Assembly: GCA_030035585.1 (NCBI GenBank)
Contig: CM057482.1
Span: 41,397,501-41,461,500, forward strand
DNA length: 64,000 nt
Direction: 5' to 3'
DNA from: Dugong dugon
Taxonomy: Eukaryota; Chordata; Mammalia; Sirenia; Dugongidae
How positions within the stretch are numbered: the first letter of the stretch is position 1; each line of letters begins with the position of its first letter. This document shows positions 22,781 to 34,450 of the stretch, piece after piece. The notes below the pieces were generated by a model. It was not told the DNA's origin and made no database searches. It saw only the letters and a list, made by a program, of their open reading frames with translations. Made by a program: the position numbers and the translations under genes.

Positions 22781-23879
22781 AAAAACAGGATACTTAAACC
22801 AAATTTCTAAACTATTTCAAGTTGTCACATCAAATTTCTATGCAAATGGCAAACATTCAAGCCAAACCTGTAAAATTTCAGTGACTAAGGAATGTGGATT
22901 TTCCAATTCCCTAATCTTACATCCAAGACGCCTTCTCTTTCCACATTAATGGGTTTTATATAAAGCACTTTAAATTGTCATGGTGTTGGCTTCAATCTAC
23001 CAAAACTGGGGAGAAGAAATTCTATGCTTTATTCTTTCTGTCTTGCTTAGGGATTTCTTTTAAAAAAAAAACCTCAATTATTCCTCTTTCAAGAATAACA
23101 ATAATATGTGTATGCATACTTTAAACACATACACACGCAAGAAAGACACATTTTTAAAGAAACAGCCAAGGTACTCTTATTCCCATCCTCTATCAATTCT
23201 TTCATTTTGCCATTACAGAGCTATAACACTTCATAATAAAAATAATCTTAAACAGCTTCAAAGAATGGAGACACCTACAATAACATAACACTGTGTTTCA
23301 GTAATTCATCAAGGGTCTGATTAATTCAATCGCGGCACTATCAAAAGAAAATGAGCAACAATTATTCTTTTATTGCAAATACAAATGGCTGTCTATCATC
23401 TTTATTAATTATTGTTATTATATTATAATACGAATACTTGATGGGGACTGGATGGTTAGCAGGGAGCTGTATTCTTTCCCTCATTCAAAGACAGTTACTT
23501 TTTTTCTCCCATAGAGGTTATCTCTACAAAATACTCCTGGTGTACCACTTTTGCGATGAATGAATATGATTGCAAGTAAAAAACAAAATCTTTTTTTTAC
23601 TACAAGTCCACATATTTTTTGATGGCACTATATTGTACTTTTTCCATTTCTCCAAAGTCGTGGCCATGCTCGCCTGTAAATTTGTACATTCTGTGCCTTC
23701 CCATGAAACACTTCCTTCCAATAGATTTTTGACCAGATGGCTTCTATTTTATCTTCAGGTATCAGCTTAGCTATCACCTCTCTTCTTTGCCACAGACTGC
23801 GTTAATTTTGCTTCATATGGACAATCACTGTTGTGCCATTTATGGAGCCAGTACAGTTTGTTCTTGTTGCTCCCTACAC
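22781..23879. other. Unannotated stretch
   Basis: AT-rich, nothing recognisable. Confidence 0.45.
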
Positions 23880-23887
23880 TGAATCAG

Positions 23888-24199
23888 GGTGCAGTGGTGG
23901 TTCGGTAGTAGAACTGTCACCGTCTGCATGAAAGATTCAGGCTCGATTCCTGGTCAATGTGCCTCAAGCGCAGCCACCAGCCATCAGTCAGTAGAAGCTT
24001 GCTCTTCCTGTGACGCTGAACAGGTTTCATCAGAGCTTTCAGTCTAAGACAGAGTAGGAAGATAGGCCTGGTGGAACACAAGAGTCCAATCCACAACAAA
24101 TCAGGGGGATGGCATAGGACGGGCGGCATTTTACTCTGTTGTGCATGGGGTTGCCATGAGTCAGGGGCAGACTCCATGGCACCTAACAACAACAAATAT
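23888..24199 (+). mobile_element. tRNA-Gly-headed composite SINE
   Basis: The head 'ggtgcagtggtggttcggtagtagaact...' with 'ggctcgattcctggtcaatgtgcc' follows tRNA-Gly(GCC), including the B box. Then come an RTE 5'-type body ('gaacaggtttcatcagagctttcagtctaagacagagtaggaagat') and the RTE tail ending CACCTAACAACAACAA. The 8-bp flank TGAATCAG (23880-23887, 24200-24207) is a perfect target duplication. Confidence 0.85.
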
Positions 24200-24207
24200 T
24201 GAATCAG

Positions 24208-24666
24208 TGCCATTACCATGTTTTTTATTTGTTTATTTTAACACGTATCAGATTGGCACAGCCTCGTTTGTGTTCTGGACCTTTGGCTACTTATTCCCAG
24301 CTCAGCCACATTGGAGAGACCAGGTCTGGAAGACTCAATCCAACTCCACAGAGACCCAGCACCTCACCCATCTTTCCCCAAGGCTTCACTGTTGAAGCCG
24401 AGGCATGTCTACCCAGAGATGCCAGTGCCAGGGAGTTAGCACTCTGTGCCACAAACTTTTGACCTATGGGAGCGTGGAGCCAGGGGATAAAGTCTTCTCC
24501 ATTCCTCCCCAAGAATGGACCGCCTTGAGTCACCGTCATTTAAATGGGCTCTTAGAAAACAGTTATGCAAGATCAGTTATAATGTGGCTGCTAGCTCAGT
24601 AAGACACCCTTGTATTTGCTTATCTTTTTTTTCCTTATTGACTGTCCTTTTCTCTCACTTCTACTT
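24208..24666. other. Unannotated, moderately GC-rich
   Basis: Nothing recognisable. Several overlapping 65-87-codon frames on both strands show no motif and reflect stop-poor composition. Confidence 0.4.
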
Positions 24667-25123
24667 TGTTATGGGTTAAATTGTGTCCCCCCAAAAAAGA
24701 TATGTTGAAGTCCTAAACCCTACTACCTCTAAATGTGACCTTGTTTAGAAATAGAGTATTTGCAGATGTAATTAGTTAACGTAAGGTCATACTGGGGTAG
24801 GGTGAACCCTAATCCATTATGACTGGTGTCTTATAAAGCAGGAGAAGAGACAGAGAGACAGACAGACACAGAAGGAAGACAGCCATGTGAAGACAGAGGC
24901 AGAGATTGGAGTTAAGCAGCCACACTCCAAGGATCGCTAGCATCCACCAAGCACTAGAGGAAGACATGGTAGAATTTTCTCCTAGAGCCTTCAGAGAGAG
25001 CATGTCCCTGTTGACACCCTGAATTTGGACTTTAGGTTCTAGAACCTTGAGATAATATACTTCTGTTATTTTAAGCCACCTATTTTGTGGTACTTTGTTA
25101 TGGCAGTCCTAAGAAAGTCATAC
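24667..25123 (+). mobile_element. MLT1 (ERVL-MaLR) LTR
   Basis: It has the full MLT1 order: TG start with 'taaattgtgtccccccaaaaaa', 'atgtgaccttgtttagaaatagagt', 'aaggtcatactggggtagggtg', 'gaagacagaggcagagattgg', 'cttcagagagagcatg', 'ttaagccacctattttgtggtac', and the 'ggcagtcctaagaaa' end. It is a solo LTR. Confidence 0.9.
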
Positions 25124-26169
25124 GTGCTTTCTGGGATTGTATGACCTATTAGAGAAGTAGCACATAGCTTTCATCTAAGGCACTGCTTCCTGGGGAGCCC
25201 AGGCTAAAACAGCCCATAACTAGTACATAGTATTTGTTTAGTAAACCTTTGATAAATGAATTAATAAGAACTTTTAGAATCAAAATGTAAAAGAATCAAA
25301 ATCAAAATGTCTTATTAAATATATTCTGCTAGTTCAGAATCTTATGTACATAAGAAAAAACCAATGTAGTGTTAGAGTTAGGTCTATCAAATCTATAATT
25401 GTTGCAACTAAACTTCACGTAGGAGTAGTATACAGGTACAGATAGTGCTTTTTTTCTGTTGGTAATTCACAAAGAGAAAACAATTGGTAACTCTGAACGT
25501 CTTCTAAAATTTTTCCTCAGGACCCCCCAAAAGCTTGAAGTGGTACTTAACATACTCCTAGGTTATCACACATATAATAGAAAGCAGTTTACTGGAAAGA
25601 AAAATTGGGGCTGGGAGACACATGGCCAGGTTTTAGTCATATGTCAACCCACTAGCTGTACAACCTTGATTAAGTCAACTAAAAATTTTGAGAGGTGGTA
25701 TCCTACATACAAAGTCAAAAACTGGAATAAATTTGTGTGTCCCAACCCAAACTATACAGAATATTTATGAACTATGTCTACTCCCCAAATCCCAGGCAAG
25801 TGAGGAGGGGAGAAGCACAGAATAAGTTTGACTGAGCCGTAATATTTTCCAAAGTGAGTAGTCAGACAAGGCAGTAGTCACAAAACAGTACAAATGTGCC
25901 CCAACAATCTGCAGATCAAGTACCTGGACATAAGAGACAGGATGATTTTACAGGTTCCTTTCAGACTGAAAATCTCACAATTCATCGGAATTCTTCAAAA
26001 AATTAACTATCTAATTGGAAAGTGTGATTTTATATTAGTGGAAATAATTTTAAAGCTTTATATTAATAAGTATAGAGTGGAAACAGTCAAATTTGTCTAT
26101 ACAAAAGTGAAGAGAATGTAAACCAAGAATTCTAGTAGGCCACGAGCCCTGTTTCAAGTGCTTAGCATG
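25124..26169. other. Mostly unannotated
   Basis: A short MIR/L2-like end ('acatagtatttgtttagtaaacctttgataaatgaatta', near 25225-25265) and a MIR-like core near 25620-25690 may be old SINE scraps. The rest is unique. Confidence 0.4.
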
Positions 26170-26257
26170 CTCTCTCTCTCTCTCTCTTTCTCTGTCTCTG
26201 TCTCTCGTCTCTCTCTGTCTCTCTCTCTCTCACACACGCGCACACACACACACACAC
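26170..26257. repeat. (CT)n followed by (CA)n microsatellite
   Basis: About 60 bases of imperfect TC repeats run into about 25 bases of CA with a CGCG interruption. Confidence 0.95.
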
Positions 26258-26833
26258 TTGTAAGAGTTGGCATTCTTATCAAGCTTTTGTAAGGGGAGAA
26301 ACAGCCTCTGGATCTCAGCTGAAATAGATATTGGGGAAGTGCTTCAAAAAAAGATGAAGCGTGTGTGTGTGTGTTGTTCCTCTAAATCTCTATTCTTAGC
26401 TAATTGTAATTTCTTAATCTCTTCCATACCCCCTAGTAATCCATCACCGATTAATTAAACACTTTAGACAAGAATTAGAGTCAAGTAATTTGAAGGCAAG
26501 AGAGATTTGTGTGTAAAGATGAGGTGAAGACATATCTGGGTCAAGATCGCAGATCGAGCTTAGGCTTCAAATGCTAGATAAGTAGTTTAATATGTAGTAA
26601 ATGCTAGATAAAATATTTTAATACACATAATTTAAAAAAAACTATTGCAGAGTTCTATAGCAAGAAAGGGAAATATTCACAAGCTAGAAACAGAAAGGAA
26701 ATCCACTGGAGAGGAGAACCTGAATCGGTGAAGTCCACAGTCAGGGAGCAGGGTATTTTTAGACTAGCTACTGGCCACAGGGCCTGGGCTTCCAATGCCT
26801 AAACACAAAAATTAGATCTCAGGTGACAAGCTT
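26258..26833. other. Unannotated stretch
   Basis: A short TG run lies near 26360-26375. The word 'aatgctagataa' occurs twice near 26569-26610. Otherwise nothing. Confidence 0.4.
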
Positions 26834-26844
26834 CAGGCATGTTA

Positions 26845-27055
26845 CAAACAAAAACCCACTACTGTCACGTTGACTCCGACTTGAAGTGACTCATAGTGCA
26901 GAGTAGAACTGCCCCGTAGGGTTACAGCCTCAAGGCTGTAAATCTTTACGGAGCAGACTGCTACGTCTTTCTCCCGTGCAGCAGCTGGTGGGTTTGAACC
27001 TCTGACCTTTCAATTAGCAGCCGAGCGCTTTAACCACTGCACTTCAGGGAATCCC
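26845..27055 (-). mobile_element. AfroSINE (long form), perfect target duplication
   Basis: A reversed long form: 'aaacccactactgtcacgttg', 'gtaaatctttacggagcagac', and the head ending 'cactgcacttcagggaatcc'. The perfect 11-bp CAGGCATGTTA flanks it at 26834-26844 and 27056-27066. Confidence 0.95.
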
Positions 27056-27135
27056 CAGGCATGTTAGGAAGCTAAAACTGGGCTTTATGCAGGCAGTTAG
27101 AGCTGAGACATAATAAAAACCCATAATCTGTAATA

Positions 27136-27321
27136 AACCAAAACCATTCCAACTCGCAGCAACCCTGTATGACAGAGTAGAACTGCCCCGTAGGGTTTCC
27201 AAAGCTGTAATCTTTATGGAAGCAGACACCATATCCTTCTCCTGTGGAGCAGCTAGTGGGTTCGAACTGCAACTCTTTCGTTAGCAACCGAGTGCTAAAT
27301 CTCTGCACCACCAGGGCTCCT
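27136..27321 (-). mobile_element. AfroSINE (long form), target duplication
   Basis: A reversed copy only 70 bases from the previous one, in the same orientation, with its own flanks: ATAATCTGTAATA (27123-27135) and ATAATCTATAATA (27322-27334), 12 of 13 matching. It is therefore an independent insertion and not a tandem duplication. Confidence 0.95.
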
Positions 27322-27390
27322 ATAATCTATAATAGGGAACTTCGAAGTGCCCACCCTCCAGACCAGGGTTTTAGCCTATACATAGCCATG

Positions 27391-27748
27391 TGTCATGGAT
27401 TGAATTGTGTCCCCAAAAAATATGAATATCAATTTCGCTAAGCCATGATTCCCAGTATTGTGTGATTGTCCATCACTTTGTCATTTGATGTGATTTTCCT
27501 ATGTATTGTAAATCCTGCCTCTATGATATTAATGAGGGGGCCTGGGGTCCCTGCACTGAGAAGCTCCTCCACCAGGGAAGATTGATGAGAAGGACCTTCT
27601 CCCAGAGCCAACAGAGAAAGCCTTCACCCGGTGCTGACGCCCTGAATTTGGACTTCCAGCCTACTAGACTGTGAGAAAATAAATTTTTCTTTGTTAAAGC
27701 CATCTACTTGTGCTATTTCTGTTACAGCAGCACTAGATAACTAAGACA
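27391..27748 (+). mobile_element. Solo MaLR-type LTR (same family as the 31 kb provirus)
   Basis: It starts TGTCATGGATTGAATTGTGTCCCC, here given only for orientation, and ends AGATAACTAAGACA. Length is 358 bases. Flanking CCATG (27386-27390) and CCAGG (27749-27753) could be a 5-bp target duplication with one change. The same LTR is at 31062-31475, 33127-33443 and 59777-60174. The ends and the AATAAA-type block near 'gaaaataaatttttct' resemble MaLR LTRs. Confidence 0.75.
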
Positions 27749-27753
27749 CCAGG

Positions 27754-29362
27754 CATCCTAGACTATGACAGAAAATCAATCACTGAGATGAGATTGTGGC
27801 ATTGAGCTTACTTTGCAAGAGGATACAGATCCCAGACTTAAATTATCTCTGAAGTGTGGACATCCCAAGCTGAGAGAGTATTTAGTATTACATTAGAGAC
27901 AGTAAACATTGTAGAGATAGAGCAGAGGTAACCTCAAAATTGTGCTATGAAGAGTTCCAACTATTCTATCTAAGATAACTAGCAGAAAATGAGGGCCTAA
28001 AAAGAGGTATAAAACTTGAAGAAGTGCAATGCCTTGTAACGTAGTCTGCAGACACCCAAAATGGATGTATTCACTGGAGAAACCAAAGAAAGGGAAGCAG
28101 CAATCAGAAAGGGTTTGTTAAAATGTTCAGAGATATAAAGGAAAGGATAACATCCATAAAGCAAACAAACAAACAAATGTATTGTAAAAGAAAACAATCT
28201 GATACATAAACAAATTAAGTAGAATTCTAGAAAAGAAAAATCTTCTCATTGAAACAAAAATTTTCAAATCATGGTCACAGAACACTAGACACTGTAGAAA
28301 AGAAAATTAAGGAATTGGTAGCTATAAATATCACAAAGACATAAAATGATTGGAAACATGGATGAAAGATGGAGAGATTTAGGGGATAGAAATAGAGGCT
28401 CTAATGTACATTGGCTAGGAGTCTCAGAAGTAGAAACTAGAGACAATGGTGGAAAGTCAATATTCAAGGAGATAATGGATGAGAAATTTTCAGGAACAAG
28501 AAAGAATTCTAGTGGTCAAATGTTTTACCAGGTACTAATTGGGATAAATTTAATTTAATTAAGTTTATACCCAGACATTTTACAATGAATCTCAGGGATA
28601 AAGAGAAAGGCAGAGTACCTATAAAGGCATGAACATAAGATCGACAGCAGACTTTAGACACATCCCTGGTTATTATGGTGGGTTAACATCACTGAGTATC
28701 AAATTGAAAAAAATGCAAATATAGCTTCATACTATACTAGATCAGGAATTAGAAATCCTGTGGTCTAGTTTCAATTTAGCCCCTAATTTAACTGTATGGC
28801 CTAAGGCAATTTATTTTAAACTCCCTAGAAGAGATAGGTTGTCCTTTGTAAAGCCTATTTTCTAGTATCATTAGAAAATATTTTTAATGTCTTTTCCAGC
28901 TGAAAAGTCCATAGTTGCAAAAATAAATCTTGCCTTCCCAGTCTTTTCCTTTTACTATTTCTGTTTGTTTTCTGGAGAATGGGAGCTGGAGGTTGGGGAT
29001 CAAAGACTACTCCCTTGATGTGTATCCTTCTCAGTTCACACCCTCAGCCTCCCTGTTCCTTCTCAAGTGGATCTTGCAGATCTAGTGCATGCCGTCCACA
29101 TCCTTAAATGGCTCCCAGTCTTTTCTGTACCTTTAGCCCATGTCTGGGCCACAGGTGAAAGAAATGAACTTCTGATATCCCAGAGCAGGTGCTGGTCTTG
29201 AAATCACTTCCAAAGTGTTTTAATCTCCTTCTAGTCGTCAGCAACAAAAGAAAGGTGTTTATAACTTCAAAAATGAGAATTTATTCACAGATTGAACTTA
29301 CATAGGAGAAGCAGAGTTCAGAGAGTCTGGTGTCTCAGATGCTCATAAAAGAAAGGCCAATG
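27754..29362. other. Mostly unannotated
   Basis: Unique AT-rich sequence with one MIR scrap (28738-28835). Confidence 0.45.
28738..28835 (+). mobile_element. MIR SINE fragment
   Basis: Degenerate MIR core: 'gtggtctagtttcaatttagcccctaa', 'aactgtatggcctaaggcaattta', 'aactccctagaag'. Confidence 0.5.
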
Positions 29363-29389
29363 AGTGTGTGTGTGAATGTGTGTGTGTAT
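29363..29389. repeat. Imperfect (TG)n microsatellite
   Basis: About 12 TG units with one AA interruption, next to an AfroSINE. Confidence 0.9.
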
Positions 29390-29611
29390 AAAACCAAAAA
29401 ACCAAATCAGTTGCTGTTGAGTCAATTCTGACTCTTGGTGACCCCAAGTATGTCAGAGTAGAACTGTGCTCCATAGGGTTTTCAATGGCTGTGATCTTTC
29501 AGAAGTAGATTACCTACTCGGCCTTTCTTCTGAGGTGCCTCTGGGTGAGTTCCAACTCCAGCCTTTCAGTTAGTAGCTGAGGGCTTACCAATTTTGCCAC
29601 CCAGGGACTCC
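29390..29611 (-). mobile_element. AfroSINE inside a TG-rich tract
   Basis: A reversed copy: 'aaatcagttgctgttgagtc', 'ctccatagggttttcaatggctg', 'gaggtgcctctgggtgag', and the head ending 'gccacccagggactcc'. TG-rich sequence on both sides hides the target duplication. Confidence 0.9.
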
Positions 29612-29906
29612 TGTGTATGTGAATACATATATACATACACACAGACACGCATCTACATACATATATTTAAAATTCATTCTGTTAAAGGGGTTTGCTGTGT
29701 GCAAAACTTGGTGTGTGTATGGATGCATGTTAATTTATAGGTGTTTCTAGTAAGACTATCTATAGATTTCATCAACTAGTGAAGGTAATGTAAACAAAAT
29801 ATCCAAAGAACTATTACTTGTACAACAAATGGATAAGTTTGCAAATAATTTTTATAATTTTCATTTGCTATCTCTTAAGTCATTTAATATCTCTTAAGTA
29901 CATGTA

Positions 29907-30058
29907 AGGAGCGCTGGTGGAGCAGTGGTTAAGAGCTCTGCTGCTAACCAAAAGGTCAGCAGTTCAAAACCACCAGCTGTTCCTTGGAAACCCTATGAGG
30001 CAGTTCTACCCTATAGGGTTGCTGTGAGTCAGAATCAACTCGATGGCAACAGATTTAA
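29907..30058 (+). mobile_element. AfroSINE (short form)
   Basis: Head 'gcgctggtggagcagtggttaag', anticodon-arm-like 'ctctgctgctaaccaaaag', 'ccttggaaaccctatgagg', and tail 'actcgatggcaacagattta'. It lacks the long-form insert. Confidence 0.95.
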
Positions 30059-31061
30059 CTATAATTAAAAGGTGCAATTTTCAAAGTATTTTTTTATGTC
30101 ATAAATACCATCTAAATTTCAGTATTAATGAAAAGTTCATCCTGTGTAGGAAATATCTCACAGTTTTCCTTTTGATCCTACACTAGAAACCTATAGTTTT
30201 AACAGAGAATCCTTCCATAAGAGAAGTTACTGGTTAGCTTTATAGAAAGACTGTCATTGCAAATAAAAAAAAAAAAAAAAAAAAAAAAACTATTAAAAAA
30301 TTTAAGCTAAATAAATAAGGATATTTTAAATTAATTAAATTGTTGCCAGGAATTTTAAAACTCTTCTAGACTATGAAAATCCATGAAACTTGCAGAACAA
30401 TACAATCTCACTCTAGAAAAGTCAAAAAACAGGAAGCCAGATATTTTAGTAACCAGTGTTCAACAGCTGCTGTGAGTCTTACAGCCTCAAAACCACGGCT
30501 TTGTAACCTGCCTCAGAGTCACAGGCTTCTTGTTTCCAAAACAGCATGTGTGAGAGGAAAGTAGGAAAATTAGACTTCTCAAAGAGGTAGTAGACTGTTG
30601 GCTTGTTTGTTTAAACCTGCTTTCTGAGATTAGCTCTATCTTACTTAGTGGGTTTTGGTCTGGAGGTTAGACAAGGGTCAAGTAGGAGATTTCAACACAT
30701 CTGATAGAAGTTTGTTCTTCACAAGAAGAGGAAAGCTTTTCACCAGTCAGGCCTAATGCCCCGTGTTAAACTCTTCGTACTATTTGTATGTGTAAGGAGG
30801 TTCAGAGCAGCACAAGGCAATTGTAAACCCCAATGTGCAAATCCATAACATTCATCATTATCTATCTTAGAGAACTGTTATCCAGCCTCAAAGCTCACTG
30901 TTCAAACATGGCCCCTGCACTAGCATTGACCAGGTCAGACTGGGTTGCATTAGTGAATTAGAAACTAATTGAGAACTTTCTTTTTCTTCTTAATCGAAAT
31001 TATCATGGCCAAATATTTGTGAGAGCAAAATCAAAGAGTATTCTTAGATATTTAAATACTA
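30059..31061. other. Unannotated stretch with a long poly-A
   Basis: A run of 25 A lies at 30265-30289 with no recognisable element upstream of it. The rest is unique. Confidence 0.45.
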
Positions 31062-31475
31062 TATCTTAGTTATCTACTGCTGCTATAACAGAAATACCAC
31101 AAGTGGGTTGGTTTAACAAACAAATTTATTTTCTCATAGTTTAGGAGGCTAGAAGTCTGAATTCAGGGCGGCAGCTCGAGGGGAAGGCTTATTCTCTCTG
31201 TTGGCTCTGGAGGAAGGTTCTTGTCTCTTTGAGCTTCTGCTCCTGGGCTATCTTCATGTGGCTTAGCATGTATCTTTCCCTATCTCTGCTTCTCTGTGCC
31301 TAGTCTGCCCTTTTTATATATCAAAAGAAAGAGATTGCCTCATAATACACCCAACATTAATCCTGCCTCATTAACATAACAAAGACAACTCATTCCCAGA
31401 TGGGATTATAACCACAGGCATAGAGGTTAGGATTTACAACACATATGTTGGGGGGACATAATTCAATCCATAACA
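31062..31475 (-). repeat. 3' LTR of the MaLR-type element
   Basis: 414 bases. On the plus strand it runs from 'tatcttagttatctactgctgctataacag' wording to 'ggacataattcaatccataaca'. It is a complete LTR. Confidence 0.85.
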
Positions 31476-32405
31476 TTCCATGCTTTGCCCCCCCCCCCAA
31501 ATTCGTGTCCTTCCCACATGCAAAAAATCATTCATCCTATGACATCATCCCCAAAGTCTTAAATCAACACCAAATCCAAACCCTCATCTTCTGAATCATC
31601 TAAATCAAATATGCATGAGACCTTAGGCGTATTCCAGCCTGAGCTAAAATTCCTCTTCATTTGTGAACCTATGAAATCTAGACTACAAGTTAGCTGTTTC
31701 TGAAGTACAATGGTGAAACAAGAACAATGTAGACATTTCCATTACAAATGGGAGAAATTGGAGGAAAAGAAAGGATGACAGGCACCAAGCAAGTCCAAAA
31801 TCCAGCATAACACATTACATTAGCTGTCAAGGCTTGAAAATAAGCTTCTGTTCTCTAAGACCATCTTGGCAATGCCCCTGCCCTCCAGACTGGGTGTTGG
31901 CCATGCTCTCTAGATTCTGGGTGGAGGCCCCTCAGCCCTGGGCTTCAGCTCTGCCTTCCAGGCCCACTGGGACGGCAATTCTGCTCCGTTGGCTTTAGGC
32001 AGCGCCATTCTCCTGTTCTATCTGAGTGGCAACTCCATCCCTTCAGCCTGGCAAACCCCATTCTTCTGCCCTGTGGGCATGGCAGCCCCATCCACTCAGC
32101 TGTAGGCAGCAACCCCATCCCCCTGGCACAACTTAACAGTGGTCCTACACTACATAACTGAGTTGTCAAAAATCCAACTCTTTGAAACCTGGGAGACTGT
32201 TACCCTACCCTTTGAGATCCAGGAGACATGGCCCCACCCTTTGAAACCTAGAAGGTCCTGCTTCCCATGCACCTTTAAATAGTTCTGCTGATCTCCCAGC
32301 TGGTCCAGAGATGTCCTTTTTCTTTTCTTGGAGGACAACAGATGTAGCTCCTTTGGCCTGTTTCCTGCCTGTAGAATTCCAAGAGGCAGGCAATGTTCTT
32401 TCCTT

Positions 32406-32858
32406 TCATTCTTTCTCTGTCCCCTTCATTCTAAGCTGATGAGTTTTCTGCTGTGGTAGTTGGTTAGATCCTTCAGTTACAGGTTTAATCTCTTTAACAA
32501 AAGATTGTTTAGTTATGTCCTTGGTGAAAATTCCAGGGCACATGCCCTTCATTTGTACAACAGAATTTTCCAAATCTTTAATTTTGCACAGTTCATTTTT
32601 AAGTCCATCTCTTTCATCTCGCATTTTACTATAAGCAGCAAGGAGAAACCACATGGCCACTTTAAGACATTGCTTAGAAGTCTCCTCAGCTAAATAGCCA
32701 AGCCCATCACTTACAAGTTCTACCTTCCACCAAACATTTGAACATAATTCAGACAAGTTATTTGCCACTGCATAAAATTCATCACCCTTCCTCCATTGTT
32801 CAATCACATGTTCATCATTTCCTTCTAAAGCCTCACCAGAAGCACATCTAGCATCCAC
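32406..32858 (-). pseudogene. MaLR internal gag-like open frame, 150 codons
   Basis: An uninterrupted frame in the element interior, in the same orientation as the LTRs. It starts at ATG 32858 and stops at 32406. Visible features are an acidic/charged N-terminal part, a Trp/Lys-rich centre (residues about 40-80) and a lysine/glutamate-rich segment with coiled-coil character (residues about 78-100). I recognise the general style of the short gag-related frame in ERVL-MaLR interiors. No zinc knuckle or protease motif is present. It may be the remnant of a longer protein. Confidence 0.5.
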
Positions 32859-33126
32859 ATTTCTATCAATTCTCTGTTGCTGGCACCATACGTATTCTCT
32901 AAGATGACAGAGACTTTCTCTATAACTCTCTTCACTTCCTTATGAGGCCTCATCAGAATTGCCTTTGACATCCATAATTCTACCAACAGTCTCTTCAAGG
33001 TAATCTAGGCTTTTACTATTAGGACACTAAAACTATTTTAGATTTTACCCATTACCCAATTCCAAAACCACTTCCACATTTTAGGCATCTGTTAGAACAG
33101 CATTGTACTCTTCTGTTACCAAATTC

Positions 33127-33443
33127 TGTCTTAGTCATCTAGTGCTGCTATAACAGAAGTACCACGTGTGGTTGGCTAACTGTGAGAAATTTATTTTCTC
33201 ACAGTTTAGGAGGCTAGAAGTCTGAATTCAGGGTGTCAGCTCTAGAGAAAGGCTTTCTCTCTCCCAGCTTTGGAAGAAGGTCCTTGTCTCTTCTGAGCTT
33301 CTGCTCCTGGGAGATCTTCATGTGGCTTGGCATGTGTGTTCCCCCAACTCTGCTTTCCCGCTTGCTTGTTTAATCTCTTTTATATCTCAAAAGAGATTGA
33401 CTCAAGATAAACCTTACACTAATCATGCATCATTAACATAAAA
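33127..33443 (-). repeat. 5' LTR of the MaLR-type element, truncated
   Basis: Starts TGTCTTAG on the plus strand and follows the 31062 LTR closely until 'cattaacata'. The last 80-90 bases, including the outer terminus, are missing. Confidence 0.85.
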
Positions 33444-34045
33444 ATGACACTATATTTACTTGCTATTCTATTTTTTAAAGTCTTCAATGATCTTAAATTG
33501 ATTTTTCACAGATGATGTTTATTCTTTAAAGATATTACTGTTCATTTATGGGGGTAGATTCCAATTATCAAGCACTTTATAAATCCTCGAAAACGGTACT
33601 AAAAGTTCCACCTACCTCAATGACATCATCATTTTCTTAGTTGTATTTTATGAGAAAGAGAGAGAATAAAGAACAAGAAAACTTGTAAAGACAGAGGATA
33701 GTTGATCTCTGCTTCACAGTCTCAATTCTTACACTATGAACTGCCATCTCACAAAAGTACTTGCGACTCCAAGGGAACTGGTGAATGGGGAAAAGAGGAG
33801 GGAGTTGTCTTCTTGTCCCTAACCCCAAGCTTTTGCATTGACTCTACACGTGCTCCCAAGTCTTGGTTAGAAGACTTTTTCTGAAAGACCACTACCTATC
33901 TCCATCATTACACTTATCACTCTATATCATCTATCATCTGTTTCCGCATCTGTCCTCCTTGCTAGACTATGTGCAACTTGAGCACAGGGTGTCTGTCTCC
34001 TCTGCTTCTGTGTCCCTAGTGCCATACACTATTTCAAGAACAGAA
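33444..34045. other. Unannotated stretch
   Basis: Nothing recognisable. A (GAT)n run begins at 34046. Confidence 0.45.
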
Positions 34046-34069
34046 TGATGATGATGATGAATGATGATG
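34046..34069. repeat. (GAT)n microsatellite
   Basis: About seven GAT units with one AAT interruption. It sits at the tail end of a short RTE derivative and may have grown from that tail. Confidence 0.85.
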
Positions 34070-34450
34070 ATGGCCATAGAGTCAATTCTGACTCACAGCG
34101 ACCTTGTGTAGAACAGAATGACATGTTGCCAGGTCCTGCATCATCTTCACAATCACCAGCATGTTTAAGTCCATCGATGCAGTTATTGCACCAGTCCTTC
34201 TCATAGAAGGTCTCCCTCCTCTAATGATTTATCCTTCCTGAAGATGTGTCCAAAGAAAGTGAGTCGGACAATGTTCTTTTGTCATCCATTAGATTTTCAT
34301 TGGCTGTTTTTCAGAAGTAGATTTCCAGGTTTTTCTTCCTAGTCTGTGTTAGTCTGGAAGCTTCACTGACATATGTCCACCATGGGTGACCTTGCTGGTA
34401 TTTGAACACACAAGCCACCACAGTATGACAAACTGACAGATGGGTGGTAG
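34070..34450 (-). mobile_element. Short RTE derivative, both ends only (copy B)
   Basis: On the minus strand it runs from 'ccacccatctgtcagtttg' and 'atggtggacatatgtcag' through the 'aatctacttctgaaaaacagcc' body. It then jumps, near a 'gaacattgtccga' word, to RTE C-terminal sequence ('tttggacacatcttcagg'), and ends in the RTE tail. Relative to the complete RTE, the joint corresponds to about 40192 joined to about 43321. It also lacks about 40 bases of the 5' end that copies A and C keep. Confidence 0.8.

Larger units (their letters stand above)
31062..33443 (-). mobile_element. Non-autonomous MaLR-type LTR retrotransposon
   Basis: Two LTRs of one family in the same orientation (3' LTR 31062-31475, 5' LTR 33127-33443) enclose a 1651-base interior. 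The 5' LTR has lost its outer end near 'cattaacata', so no host target duplication can be scored. The interior starts just inside the 5' LTR with a TTTGGTAACAG-like primer-binding region. It ends beside a G/A-rich polypurine-like tract containing 11 G (minus strand), next to the 3' LTR. There is no protease, reverse transcriptase or envelope, as is usual for MaLR elements. The only long frame is at 32406-32858. Confidence 0.8.

Noticed and set aside
23888-23965. Possible tRNA-Gly gene
   Set aside because: Mismatches in the stems, followed directly by SINE body and tail and flanked by a target duplication, so it is a SINE head.
30265-30289. 25-A run as the tail of a processed pseudogene or L1
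   Set aside because: No element is recognisable upstream and no flanking duplication is visible.
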